From Spirochaetota bacterium (GTDB taxonomy: Bacteria; Spirochaetota; JAAYUW01; JAOAHJ01), in assembly GCA_026415295.1 (NCBI GenBank), contig JAOAHJ010000020.1:1-64000 (forward strand): a stretch of 64,000 nucleotides of DNA, in the 5' to 3' direction. A program made the translations under genes and the position numbers. The notes beneath the pieces are model-generated. The model was not told the origin of the DNA, ran no database searches, and worked only from the letters and a program-made list of their open reading frames with translations. Shown here piece by piece: positions 26,754 to 36,327 of the stretch; the stretch's first letter is position 1; every line of letters starts with the position of its first letter.

Positions 26754-29306
26754 ATGAATCAAAAAAAGTATTATTTAATCAATAAAATTAATATAATTAT
26801 AATTTATATATTTTTTTTAGTTAATAAAACTTATGCTCAACAAGATTTTTTTAAAGATATTTATATTTCATACTTAAAAGGTAATCCTGAAATAATAAAT
26901 CCTGGCTTTAATATTCCTATTAAACTATACCAAAACTATAAAATAAATGGTTATGAAAAAATTTTATCAAATAATGGTAATTTAGAATTAATTAATAATT
27001 ATTTTATTTTAAGAACTGATAAAGATTCAGTTTTTTATATAATCCCAAATAATGACAAAAATATTATAAAAATTGAAAAAGGGAAATTTTATTTAAATTT
27101 TATAAACAATAAAATATTAATTAATTTTAATCAGACTGAAATACAAATAGAAGCTGGTGAATATTTTTTAGTTTACACAAATAACTACATTTTGATAATT
27201 TCTTCAAATGGGAAAATTAAGTATCTAGAAGAAGAAATAAATCTTAATAACGAAAATAATCTATTTGTTCTTTCTGAAGGAAAATATCAATTAAAAAATA
27301 TAAAAGTAAGTGAAGACTTTTATTTATATTTTAATAAAGATCAATTAAAAAAAGAAATTGATATTTTAAATAATTATTCTGGATTTTATATTGATGAACT
27401 ACTATTTAATCTTGATAATAATAATAAATTTATACTCACTTTCGAAGAAATTAAAAAAAGCCAAATTCAACTTGAAACTAATTATAATTCTATATCAAAA
27501 TCTTTACTAAGTTTTAACGAAAATGAATATGAACCTTTTAGTTTAATTGATAATTATATCAATTATTTAAAACTATCCTCTTATATTAAAGAAAATATTA
27601 AATATATATTTAATTATTATCTTCTATTTTACTCAAAATGCAAAGTCATTATTAATTCATACAAAATACTTGAGAGCAAAATTAATGCCTTAGAAAACAG
27701 AATCAATAAAGATACTCTATTTAATAAATATTTTTTAAACAACTATTCTTTAGTCAAAAATAATTTTCAAGTCATAAAAGAGAATATTAAATCATTTGAG
27801 AAATCAATAGAAACTGGCAAAGAAAATTTTTTCAATTTTAAATCTAAAATATTCTATATCTATAATTATATAGAAGAATCAGAAATATTCTTAAAAAAAA
27901 CTTTTAACAAATTTATTGATGAATCAAATAAGATAAGTTATAAGAATCATATAAAAATATTAATTGATTTATATTCTAATGCTTTTATTTCAAATTATTC
28001 AATTAACTCAAATATTAATAAAATTTTAGAAATTAAGTTTGAGATTAACTCATTTTCTTCAAATTTAAAAATAAATTATATTCCTGAAATTCATATTATT
28101 GAAGGATTATTTTATAATATTCTTAAAGAGTATTATAAAGAAATTAGTGAAGAATCAATTAAAAATTTGATTAAATCAAATAATTTAGCTAGCCTTTTTA
28201 TATATTTATTTAAAAAAGAGGACATTAAAATTGATTTTTTAACAAAATATTATAAAGAATCCTCAGAATTAATACAATTAATAAATGTAAACAAAGTAGA
28301 ACTTTTAAAAGTAACAAAAGAATTAGAAAGTATCACTAATAATTTATTTTTAACTTTATACCAAAAATCTTTATTTATTAATAAATTTTTAAAATCTAAT
28401 CTTTATAATAATAATTTAAAATTAATCAGTTCAATTCTATACTCATTAAAGAGTGACCTTTCAAATTTATATAATATATATATTAACCTAAACGAAAATA
28501 GTTTTGAAAAAAAGGAAATTACTTTTTTAGCTAATTTCTACAATGATTCACTAACTAAAATATTAAATTATACTTTATTTTCTAATGACTTCTTTATAAA
28601 ATATTACAAAGTTGATTCGATTAATTTGGATGTTTATTTTTCTGAATTCTTTAATTTAAATAAACAACTACCAACTATTTTTAACTTAAACATTTATACT
28701 ACAAATATGTATATTGATAATTTTTACAATAAATTTAATACAGGAATTATATCATTAGATCAAATGATAAAACTTTTAGAAGATCTAATAATTAATTATG
28801 AAGTTTTTAAAAGAAATATATCAGAAATTTTATCTATGGAATATTATTATTTAAACTCTAAATATTCTTTAAATAATACAAAAGTCTTTTTTATAAATGA
28901 ATATAAAAATAAAATTTTATTTTTAATAAATAATCTTGTTGAATTAAATGATAAGACTTTAAAAGTTTTAGAAAAAATAAGTTTATTAAAATCAAAACTT
29001 GAAATATTTTATATTAATTACAATGATCCTGCATATAGCAGAGACAAACTAATAAAAAATATTGAAGAGATAAAAAACTTTATAGATGATTTTAATCTAT
29101 ATTTTAATCAATTTTATTCTGAAATTTTAAATTTTGAACTAAACTTAAATTTATATAAAAACTTTTTAGATACTTATAATGGAAGTGACTCTTCAATAAT
29201 AGACCTAATAAATAAATCAACTAGCTTTATAAATTCTTTTCTAACTATTATATATAAAGCAAAAAGTTCAAGCTTATTAAACGAAATAATCAAGATACTA
29301 CAATAA
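26754..29306 (+). CDS. Large exported protein with FecR-like N-terminal domain
   Basis: 850 residues. The signal peptide covers roughly 1-30, ending TYAQQ. Residues about 50-185 alternate short beta strands with Gly turns (RTDKDSVFYIIPN, IIKIEKGKFYLNFIN, QIEAGEYFLVYTNNYIL), which looks like the FecR-type beta domain found in many exported proteins. From 200 to the end the protein is long Lys/Asn/Glu/Leu helices, probably coiled coil. GAGGG precedes the ATG, 29 nt after the barrel gene. It is probably a periplasmic structural or tethering protein; no enzyme motif is visible. Confidence 0.5.
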   Translation: MNQKKYYLINKINIIIIYIFFLVNKTYAQQDFFKDIYISYLKGNPEIINPGFNIPIKLYQNYKINGYEKILSNNGNLELINNYFILRTDKDSVFYIIPNNDKNIIKIEKGKFYLNFINNKILINFNQTEIQIEAGEYFLVYTNNYILIISSNGKIKYLEEEINLNNENNLFVLSEGKYQLKNIKVSEDFYLYFNKDQLKKEIDILNNYSGFYIDELLFNLDNNNKFILTFEEIKKSQIQLETNYNSISKSLLSFNENEYEPFSLIDNYINYLKLSSYIKENIKYIFNYYLLFYSKCKVIINSYKILESKINALENRINKDTLFNKYFLNNYSLVKNNFQVIKENIKSFEKSIETGKENFFNFKSKIFYIYNYIEESEIFLKKTFNKFIDESNKISYKNHIKILIDLYSNAFISNYSINSNINKILEIKFEINSFSSNLKINYIPEIHIIEGLFYNILKEYYKEISEESIKNLIKSNNLASLFIYLFKKEDIKIDFLTKYYKESSELIQLINVNKVELLKVTKELESITNNLFLTLYQKSLFINKFLKSNLYNNNLKLISSILYSLKSDLSNLYNIYINLNENSFEKKEITFLANFYNDSLTKILNYTLFSNDFFIKYYKVDSINLDVYFSEFFNLNKQLPTIFNLNIYTTNMYIDNFYNKFNTGIISLDQMIKLLEDLIINYEVFKRNISEILSMEYYYLNSKYSLNNTKVFFINEYKNKILFLINNLVELNDKTLKVLEKISLLKSKLEIFYINYNDPAYSRDKLIKNIEEIKNFIDDFNLYFNQFYSEILNFELNLNLYKNFLDTYNGSDSSIIDLINKSTSFINSFLTIIYKAKSSSLLNEIIKILQ

Positions 29307-29319
29307 TTTTATTAATTAA

Positions 29320-30489
29320 TTATACAAATACTTTTTTAGAAGTTTCATAACCAGCTTCATAAGCCCAAAATACTTTATCAAAGTCTTGTATACCCATATT
29401 AAATAGCAAAGGGGTTACTATTATCTCTGTTCCATCAATATCTTCTGGGCCTATTGTTTTTCTTTTATTAAGTAAATACAATAGATTATTTGAAATAGCA
29501 AATAAATCTTTCTTATTATTAACAGGAATTGGAACTTTCCCTATTTTTTTTACAAAATCAACAAAATCTTGAGATATTTTGAAAAGAAAATATACAAAAG
29601 ATATATCAGAACTATAGTCTGTTGCAGCAGAAACATCTGATATTATTATATCAAGATTTTTCTCACAATTTAGTTTTTTGGCAAAATCTACACAAAAATT
29701 ATCACATACTCCTCCATCCATTAAAAGCATATCATCTATTTTTATACTATCCATAACAAAAGGTATAGCTGAAGAAGCTAGAATAATATCAACTAATTGG
29801 CCTTTATTAAAAATAACTCTTTTACAATTATTAACATCTGCTACATTTAAATAAAGTGGAATCTTCAAATCTTCAAATTTCATATGATCAAGATATTTAA
29901 TCAATATATTTCTTAATAAATTTGTAGCAGTTTTAGGTTTTAAAAAAAAGAATCTCCCTAATTTAACTAATTGAGAATATTCTTTTTTTAAAATCTGGTA
30001 TATATTGTCAGCATTATATCCTGCTGAATACAAAGCACCAACTATTGAACCAACTGAAGTTCCTATAATAACCTCTGGCTGTATTTCTAATTCTTCAATT
30101 CTTTTAAGTACTCCAATATGAGCAGCTCCTCTTGCTCCACCACCTGATAGTACTAAGATTACTTTTTTAGTAATTAAATCACTTTTTACTGGAACATTAA
30201 CATTTTTATATTCAATATCAGGATTAAAATACCTTTCTCTGATATAATCCTTAATTTTTTGTACTGTAAAAATTTTGTTTTCAAGCTTTTCTCTAAAATC
30301 TTCAAGTAAAGAATATAAATCATAATCTTTAATTTTTTTGACTTTTTCTTTAATAAAATTTAAATTATCTTTATAAAATTTAATGATATTTCGTATTTCT
30401 AAATTTTCAAAATCCTTATATTTATTTATAAAACTTAATTTTTCAAGCCTCTTTTTAATACCTTTTAAATTAAATCTTCTTAAAAACAT
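29320..30489 (-). CDS. Patatin-like phospholipase
   Basis: 389 residues. Serine hydrolase with a Ser-Asp dyad acting on phospholipid acyl esters. The oxyanion loop SGGGARGAAHIGVL starts near 115, the nucleophile elbow is GTSVG in VIIGTSVGSIVGALYSAGY, and the catalytic Asp lies in LLMDGGVCDNF, so all patatin residues are intact. The first 110 residues are a charged helical extension with no signal peptide, so the enzyme is probably cytoplasmic or peripheral to the inner membrane, as in RssA/YlbK relatives. GAGGG lies just before the ATG. It converges with the FecR-like gene with 13 nt between stops. Confidence 0.9.
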   Translation of the reverse strand: MFLRRFNLKGIKKRLEKLSFINKYKDFENLEIRNIIKFYKDNLNFIKEKVKKIKDYDLYSLLEDFREKLENKIFTVQKIKDYIRERYFNPDIEYKNVNVPVKSDLITKKVILVLSGGGARGAAHIGVLKRIEELEIQPEVIIGTSVGSIVGALYSAGYNADNIYQILKKEYSQLVKLGRFFFLKPKTATNLLRNILIKYLDHMKFEDLKIPLYLNVADVNNCKRVIFNKGQLVDIILASSAIPFVMDSIKIDDMLLMDGGVCDNFCVDFAKKLNCEKNLDIIISDVSAATDYSSDISFVYFLFKISQDFVDFVKKIGKVPIPVNNKKDLFAISNNLLYLLNKRKTIGPEDIDGTEIIVTPLLFNMGIQDFDKVFWAYEAGYETSKKVFV

Positions 30490-30589
30490 ATATCCCTCAT
30501 AAAAATATATAAAAATAATATTTATTTATTTTTGTACCGATTATAATATAAATATAAAAAATTATTTTTAAACTATCAAATTTTTGATT

Positions 30590-31126
30590 ATGAAAAAATT
30601 CGGTATTTCAATAAATCTTATTTTACATACTTTTTTATTTACATATTTATTTGCAAATAATTTAATTCTTACATTTTCTCAAAATAACATTGAAAATGTT
30701 CTTTTATTTCAAAAAGACACAAAAATATATACAATAGAATTTTTTTACAATAATGATAATGAAAAAAAAATCTCCTTTTATTATGTAAATGAATATATTA
30801 TCCCAATTCTTTTAAAAAACAAATTTACTAAAATACAATATAATTCAGATTTAAGATTACCAATAGTTTCTTTCGAAAACCTAACACCAATAAAAGTTGA
30901 ATATAATATTATAAAAGAACTAGATTTTAAAATTATAGATTATGGTGATTTGAATAAAAATTTTCAACTTTTAATAATTTTTTCAAAACAGTTTGAGAAT
31001 GATTTTATTTTAAGACTAGTAGAGTTCAAAATATTTAACAAAGATTATAAACAACCAATATTCATATCTGGTGGAGTTCACATTAAAATTATAAACAATA
31101 TGATAGAGATAGTTAATGAATTTTAA
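30590..31126 (+). CDS. Hypothetical exported protein
   Basis: 178 residues from the ATG at 30590; an in-frame TTG lies two codons earlier. The N terminus MKKFGISINLILHTFLFTYL plus a Phe/Leu tail looks like a signal peptide cut near FSQNN. The mature part is beta-rich with no Cys and no known motif. Its 3' end overlaps the convergent methyltransferase gene by 14 nt. An ACCGATTATAAT stretch at 30536-30547 may hold its promoter. Function unknown. Confidence 0.5.
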   Translation: MKKFGISINLILHTFLFTYLFANNLILTFSQNNIENVLLFQKDTKIYTIEFFYNNDNEKKISFYYVNEYIIPILLKNKFTKIQYNSDLRLPIVSFENLTPIKVEYNIIKELDFKIIDYGDLNKNFQLLIIFSKQFENDFILRLVEFKIFNKDYKQPIFISGGVHIKIINNMIEIVNEF

Positions 31127-31955
31127 ACTTTTTATTAAAATTATCTTCTAAAATTATCCCTGCTGCTACCGAAACATTTAATGAATTCTTTTTACCAAAC
31201 ATAGGAATATAAATAATATAATCCGATTTTTTTAAAATTTCGGGTGAAATACCAAACTCTTCATTTCCAAAGATAAAACAAGGATTTTCTATATTCAAAT
31301 TTCTATAATCTATAGAACTATTTGTTTTTTCTATGCAAACTATTTTATAATTTTCTTTTTTAAAGTAATTAATAGCTTCCTCTGTATAATTAAAATATAA
31401 AACATGGATATTACATCCCATAGAAACTCTTTTTACTTTACTATTTTGCAATGATGGAGTTATTCCAGTTAATGCTAGATTTTCTACACCAAAAGCTTCT
31501 GAAGTTCTTAATATCGAACCTACATTATATGGAGATCTTATATTATCTAAAATTACAGAAGTTTTTATTATTGTTCTCTCATTTTTTTCCTTATCAAAAA
31601 TATTTGATTCATTATAAAAATTATCAGAAACTAAATTCAATATTTTATGATAGAATATTTTTAAATCATAGAAACTTTGAGGAAATTCAAACTCATTTTT
31701 ATCAATCTCTTTTATCCATTGTAGAATTAAGTTTATTCTACTGTAAATTTGAAATATATCATTTTTAAAATATATAAATTTTAATTCATCTTCTAATTTT
31801 ATTTCATTGTTGCTCTTTTCATTAATATTAAAATTATTTCCTTTATCAGCAACCAACTCTTCATATTTAATTATAAATTCTCTTAAATAATATGCTAGTT
31901 TCTGAAGTCTTGCCCTTTTCCCAATTTTTACAAATTTATCTTTATTAAAGCTCAT
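31113..31955 (-). CDS. TrmH/SpoU-family RNA 2'-O-methyltransferase
   Basis: 280 residues. SAM-dependent SPOUT enzyme methylating ribose in rRNA or tRNA. The three family motifs are present: motif 1 VILDNIRSPYNVGSILRTSE with the key Asn and Arg, motif 2 CFIFGNEEFGISPE, and motif 3 IPMFGKKNSLNVSVAAGIIL. The first 110 residues are a helical extension without the usual L30e-like substrate domain, so the target RNA cannot be assigned. No ribosome site is seen before the ATG. It overlaps the convergent exported-protein gene by 14 nt. Confidence 0.88.
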   Translation of the reverse strand: MSFNKDKFVKIGKRARLQKLAYYLREFIIKYEELVADKGNNFNINEKSNNEIKLEDELKFIYFKNDIFQIYSRINLILQWIKEIDKNEFEFPQSFYDLKIFYHKILNLVSDNFYNESNIFDKEKNERTIIKTSVILDNIRSPYNVGSILRTSEAFGVENLALTGITPSLQNSKVKRVSMGCNIHVLYFNYTEEAINYFKKENYKIVCIEKTNSSIDYRNLNIENPCFIFGNEEFGISPEILKKSDYIIYIPMFGKKNSLNVSVAAGIILEDNFNKKFKIH

Positions 31956-32041
31956 AATTTTAATAAATAATTTAATTAACTTTTAATTTTTTTTTTATAT
32001 ATTAATTAAAAAGCGAAATATTTCAATTTCAGGAATAAATA

Positions 32042-33178
32042 ATGAAAAAAAATATTTTATTTGTTGGTGGTGGTTCAGGAGGCCATGTAATTCCAGCAAT
32101 ACCAATTGCAAAACTTTTTTTAGAAAAAGGCTTCAACTTAATCTGGATAGGATCAAAAAAAAAGAGACAACTTGAAGAAAACATTATTAAAAATGATTTA
32201 AAAAACTTTTTTGATAATAATAAAATAAAGTTCTATGCTATTTCATCTGGAAAATTTAGAAGAAAAGGCACAATTTTAAAATCAATTTTAAATATAGAAA
32301 ACTTAGTAGATATATTTAATTTATTTTTAGGTTTTATTGAATCATTTTTCATTATAATATTTAATAGACCACTTCTAGTTTTTTCAAAAGGTGGTTTTGT
32401 ATCTGTTCCAGTTTTAATATCCTCTAAAATTTTAAATATAAAATCCTTCACCCATGAATCTGATTTTTCTCTAGGACTTGCAAATAGAATAAACTCTATT
32501 TTATCATATAAAACCTTTTACTCTTTTAAAGAAACTGCTGAAAAATACAATATACTTGTTAAAAAAGGAATTTATACTGGAAATCCAATCAGAGAAACTT
32601 TTATTAATTTTAACCCCCAATCACACGAAAATGAAAATTTCAAAAAATGGTTAGAATCTTTATTTGATAACAAAAAGCCTATCTTACTTATTTTAGGAGG
32701 CTCTCTTGGTGCACAATCATTAAATGAGATAATTTTTGAAAACTTAGAATATCTTAAAAAATATTTCAATATAATTCATCAATGCGGTAAAGATAAAATT
32801 AAATATGAAAAAAATGATTCTTATTATCCTTTAGAATTTATTTACAATGATATTGAAAAATTTCTTTGGAATTCTAACCTTATTATTTCAAGATCTGGAG
32901 CTAATTCTGTTTTTGAAATTATTTATATGAAGAAACCTGCAATATTTGTACCTTTAACAATAGCAACAAGAGGGGAACAATATTTAAATGCAAAATATTT
33001 TTCAGAAAGAAATTTATGTATATTAAAAACTGAATCTGAATTAAAAAGAAACTTTTCTCAAATATTCGATGATATAATTAAGAATAATCTTATTGAAAAA
33101 ATTAAAAATAACTTATTCAATTATAAGTTAGATATAGGAAATTATAATATTTATAGTGAACTTATAAAATATTTATAA
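32042..33178 (+). CDS. murG: UDP-GlcNAc:lipid I GlcNAc transferase
   Basis: 378 residues. GT28-family enzyme adding GlcNAc to lipid I on the cytoplasmic face to make lipid II. Motifs: FVGGGSGGHVIPAIPIAK at the N terminus (first G-loop), FSKGGFVSVPV, HESDFSLGLANR, GNPIRETF, LILGGSLGAQSLNE (second G-loop), SRSGANSVFEIIYMKKPAIFVPL for UDP binding, and RGEQYLNAKYF. The HES motif and the Arg/Glu of the sugar site are intact. Only a weak GGAA precedes the ATG. It stands alone here, away from murB at 47 kb. Confidence 0.95.
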   Translation: MKKNILFVGGGSGGHVIPAIPIAKLFLEKGFNLIWIGSKKKRQLEENIIKNDLKNFFDNNKIKFYAISSGKFRRKGTILKSILNIENLVDIFNLFLGFIESFFIIIFNRPLLVFSKGGFVSVPVLISSKILNIKSFTHESDFSLGLANRINSILSYKTFYSFKETAEKYNILVKKGIYTGNPIRETFINFNPQSHENENFKKWLESLFDNKKPILLILGGSLGAQSLNEIIFENLEYLKKYFNIIHQCGKDKIKYEKNDSYYPLEFIYNDIEKFLWNSNLIISRSGANSVFEIIYMKKPAIFVPLTIATRGEQYLNAKYFSERNLCILKTESELKRNFSQIFDDIIKNNLIEKIKNNLFNYKLDIGNYNIYSELIKYL

Positions 33179-33225
33179 TGAGCTTAAAATATAGACCTTT
33201 TATATAATAAAGTTAATATTTTAAA

Positions 33226-33507
33226 TTAATATTTGTATGTTTTTCCTTCTATGGTATCATCATAAAGAAGAGATTCATGAATTCTAAATTGAGTAATTAC
33301 ATCTTTTGCTCCTAATTCAAAAGCTTTTTTATGCAAAATGTAGGCTAACTTAAAGAGTTCTTCAGAATCTCCTTCAACAACTGTACTCATAGCTCCTACT
33401 TTATACTTTAGATTTGAATCTTTAATAATATCAATTATTTTATCAACTAGTTCATAAGAATTTCCATCATACTTTGCTGGTATAACAGTAATATCACAAA
33501 CAGCCAT
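33226..33507 (-). CDS. MTH1187/UPF0045-family thiamine-binding protein
   Basis: 93 residues, about the usual length. The sequence DITVIPAKYDGNSYE, LKYKVGAMSTVVEGD and FELGAKDVITQFRIHE matches the MTH1187 fold (ferredoxin-like tetramer related to YkoF). Family members bind thiamine or hydroxymethylpyrimidine-type ligands in the cytoplasm; the specific role here is unknown. AAAGGA precedes the ATG. It converges with murG and lies downstream of the AhpD-like gene. Confidence 0.8.
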   Translation of the reverse strand: MAVCDITVIPAKYDGNSYELVDKIIDIIKDSNLKYKVGAMSTVVEGDSEELFKLAYILHKKAFELGAKDVITQFRIHESLLYDDTIEGKTYKY

Positions 33508-33636
33508 ATTATAATCCTTTATTTAAATTATTTTTTTATTAATTTTTATATTAAATTACATTCTTATTACAGGTAACTATTAATAGATTACAATTTAGTT
33601 ATTTTATATATTATCATTTTTATCTATTTGTAATTA

Positions 33637-33996
33637 TTATAATAATTCATCTTTATTTAATCCTTTTAGTTCTTCCCAGTAAGAATAAGCTTCCCTTAGA
33701 TGAGGGATAACAATAGATCCTCCAATAATTAAAGCTATATCACATGCTTCATAAAACTCTTTATCTTCTACTCCTAACTTTTTTGCTTGAATACAATGAT
33801 ACATTATACAATCATTACATCTTAAAATTAATGAACCAACTAATCCCATAAGCTCTTTATATTTTGATGGAATAGCTCCTTCTTCATATGAATTTGAATC
33901 AAGATTGAAAAACCTTTTAGTTACTATTGTTCCATTTTCTAGAACAAGTTTATTTAAAATTTTCCTTCTTTCTATAAATTCTTTTATTTTACTCAT
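33637..33996 (-). CDS. Carboxymuconolactone decarboxylase/AhpD-like protein
   Basis: 119 residues from the ATG at 33996. AhpD-type fold with redox motif CNDCIMYH (Cys pair and the following His). GLVGSLILR and the helix EACDIALIIGGSIVI are family-typical. It probably acts as a thiol oxidoreductase or peroxidase partner. The start is fixed by AGGA upstream of MSKIKEF and by a TATAAT box at 34018-34023, which lies downstream of or within the earlier possible start codon at 34026. Confidence 0.8.
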   Translation of the reverse strand: MSKIKEFIERRKILNKLVLENGTIVTKRFFNLDSNSYEEGAIPSKYKELMGLVGSLILRCNDCIMYHCIQAKKLGVEDKEFYEACDIALIIGGSIVIPHLREAYSYWEELKGLNKDELL

Positions 33997-34017
33997 ATTT
34001 ATTATCCTATTCATAAA

Positions 34018-34023
34018 ATTATA
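34018..34023 (-). promoter_or_regulatory. -10 box of the AhpD-like gene
   Basis: Perfect TATAAT on the minus strand, about 22 nt before the AGGA/ATG start at 33996. The -35 region (TAAAGA) is poor. Confidence 0.45.
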
Positions 34024-34055
34024 CAAAAAAATTTATAAAATCTTTAAAAATTTCA

Positions 34056-36311
34056 TTAATCTTTTTTATAAATATCCTTTAATAAATTTGATAATTCATA
34101 AAGTCCAAATGGTTTATTTAATATAAAAAATTTATCTTTAAATTCTAAATAATCTGAATACCGCTCAGTTTCTAATAGTCCTGTAATCAAAATTACTTTA
34201 ATATCAAAACTATCTATATTTTTATTTTTAAATAATTCATTAAGTAATTCAATACCATTCATTTCAGGCATTATATAATCTAATACTATTAATTCTACAT
34301 TATTAATATTTTCTTTTAAATATTTAAGTCCTTCAGAAGGTTTTGATGTTTGAAATAAAATATTAATACCAAATTTTTTTAAAATTATAGATAATGTTTC
34401 AAGGATAAATTTATCATCTTCTATAATAACACATTTTTTATTCAATTTTATTAATCCCTTATTATAATTTTGTTTTTCCATTTCTTTTTTTATTTCATCT
34501 TTAATAGATATAACTGGAAGATAAACATTAAATGTAGTTCCATAGCCTTCTTCACTATAAACAGTAATAAAACCTTCATGACTTTCAACAACATTAAAAA
34601 CAAAAGATAATCCAAGACCGGTTCCCTTTTGGTCTCTTTTTGTAGTAAAAAAAGGATCAAATATTTTATTTAAATGTTCCTTTTTTATTCCTACTCCATT
34701 ATCTTCAACTGTTATTTTCCAATATTCCTTGTCTTTAACATCATCAATATTTTTCGTAGAATACATAACATACTGTTTTTGATAAAAAACTTTTCTAATT
34801 GAAATTTTAATTGTCCCACCCCATTTTTCATCACTCTTTTTCATAATAGTAAGAGCATGATAAGAGTTAATTAAAAGATTCATAAACACCTGTTCAATTT
34901 CATTTTCATTTCCGTAAAATATAGCTTTATCTGGATAATATTCTACTTCAATTATTACCGACTTATCAATAGTGACATTTAATATATCTAAAATACTTTT
35001 TAATGTTGCATTTAAATCAAACAAACCTCTTTTAGAACTCAAATTTTTAGAAAAAGATAATAATCTATTAGAAACATTTTTCCCTTTATCAATTGCAATT
35101 TTTAATAAATCAACATATTCATTTATTTTATTTTTTGGTATAAATTCATCAAATTCAGATTCAAGTTGCATCAATGAAATTATCCCATTAACTGAACCTA
35201 AAACATTATTAAAATCATGGGCTATTCCAGCCCCTAGTGTATTTAAGCTTTCCATTTTTTCAATAATAAGAAGATTGTTATTTCTTTTTACATCTTCAGT
35301 AACATCATCAATTTTAATAAAAAATTTAACTATCTCTCCATCCATAATAATTGGTATAGCAACTATATTAAAATAATTATTTTTTAATCGATTATTATTA
35401 AAAATGTAGTTATGAATTTTTAAAATATCTTTTATTTCAATAGATTTGTCAATTATATACTTAAAATCTTCAAAATATTCAAAAATATTAGTATCTATTA
35501 AATCATTGTAACTTAATTTTTCTTCAAATAACAGTTTATAATTTTTGTTTATTTTCTTTATAATGCCTTCTCTAGAAATTAAGATAAAAAGAGAGGGATT
35601 ATTTTCAAATATATATTCAAGTATCTCAAGTTTTTCAATTAGTTCATTTTTAAGAATATTTAAATTATTTGCTATAATTGATATTTCATCATTTGTTTCG
35701 AAATTTAATTTAATGGAATAATCACCTTTTGAAAACCTTTCAAATATATCAACTAATCTTCTTATGTTGTTTATAAATACTCTATCATTTGTAAATTTAA
35801 TAATATAAAAAAAGCCAGAAATTAAAATTATGTATGAAATTATAAATATTAACCTTACTATAAAATTATTTTTATTTAATAATTCTTTAGAAAAACCAAC
35901 AGTTAATTTATATTGAAATTTATCGTTAACTATAAATGTTTTATTTACCTCATAAATATAATTTTTTTGAATTAAATAATTCTTTTGCTGAGTAATATCT
36001 TTATATTTATAAAATAAAATTATATCATTAGAATCATATATTATTAAATAATTAATATTTTCTTCTCTTATAAATCTACTCAATAATGAATCCAACTCAT
36101 TATATTTATAATAATTTAAATAAGGTTCTATTAATGTTATCAAAAATTCTGTTAACCTATCGGTTTGATAACTAAAACTTTTACTCAAATAAAAACTAAC
36201 TAAAAAATTTAAAATAATAAATAAAAAAATAAGAAATAAACTTAAAAGAATATAATAATTCAAATAAAGTTTAACTCTTAAAGAAGCTTTTATTTTGTTA
36301 TTTCCATTCAT
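34056..36311 (-). CDS. Membrane hybrid histidine kinase with C-terminal receiver
   Basis: 751 residues. Membrane segment about 16-43, an extracytoplasmic domain of about 105 residues, second segment about 150-172, HAMP-like linker (DIFERFSKGDYSIKLNFETN), PAS-like domain about 235-340, HisKA with GIAHDFNNVLGSVNG (phospho-accepting His365), HATPase with VEDNGVGIKKEHL and GTGLGLSFVFNVVESH, then a receiver domain with phospho-acceptor Asp678 in IVLDYIMPEMNG. No DNA-binding output, so it hands phosphate on or acts by contact. It starts 17 nt after the BMP-type binding-protein gene, suggesting a sensor-kinase pair. No ribosome site, consistent with coupling. Confidence 0.9.
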   Translation of the reverse strand: MNGNNKIKASLRVKLYLNYYILLSLFLIFLFIILNFLVSFYLSKSFSYQTDRLTEFLITLIEPYLNYYKYNELDSLLSRFIREENINYLIIYDSNDIILFYKYKDITQQKNYLIQKNYIYEVNKTFIVNDKFQYKLTVGFSKELLNKNNFIVRLIFIISYIILISGFFYIIKFTNDRVFINNIRRLVDIFERFSKGDYSIKLNFETNDEISIIANNLNILKNELIEKLEILEYIFENNPSLFILISREGIIKKINKNYKLLFEEKLSYNDLIDTNIFEYFEDFKYIIDKSIEIKDILKIHNYIFNNNRLKNNYFNIVAIPIIMDGEIVKFFIKIDDVTEDVKRNNNLLIIEKMESLNTLGAGIAHDFNNVLGSVNGIISLMQLESEFDEFIPKNKINEYVDLLKIAIDKGKNVSNRLLSFSKNLSSKRGLFDLNATLKSILDILNVTIDKSVIIEVEYYPDKAIFYGNENEIEQVFMNLLINSYHALTIMKKSDEKWGGTIKISIRKVFYQKQYVMYSTKNIDDVKDKEYWKITVEDNGVGIKKEHLNKIFDPFFTTKRDQKGTGLGLSFVFNVVESHEGFITVYSEEGYGTTFNVYLPVISIKDEIKKEMEKQNYNKGLIKLNKKCVIIEDDKFILETLSIILKKFGINILFQTSKPSEGLKYLKENINNVELIVLDYIMPEMNGIELLNELFKNKNIDSFDIKVILITGLLETERYSDYLEFKDKFFILNKPFGLYELSNLLKDIYKKD

Positions 36312-36327
36312 TTTTTTGTAAACATAA

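Noticed and set aside
26754-29306. Long helical exported protein considered as a methyl-accepting chemotaxis protein
   Set aside because: No HAMP or MCP signalling motif, no second membrane segment, and the helices have no heptad hairpin tip.
34972-35376. 134-codon plus-strand ORF inside the hybrid kinase gene
   Set aside because: Antisense shadow of the conserved HisKA region, typical of A/T-rich coding sequence.
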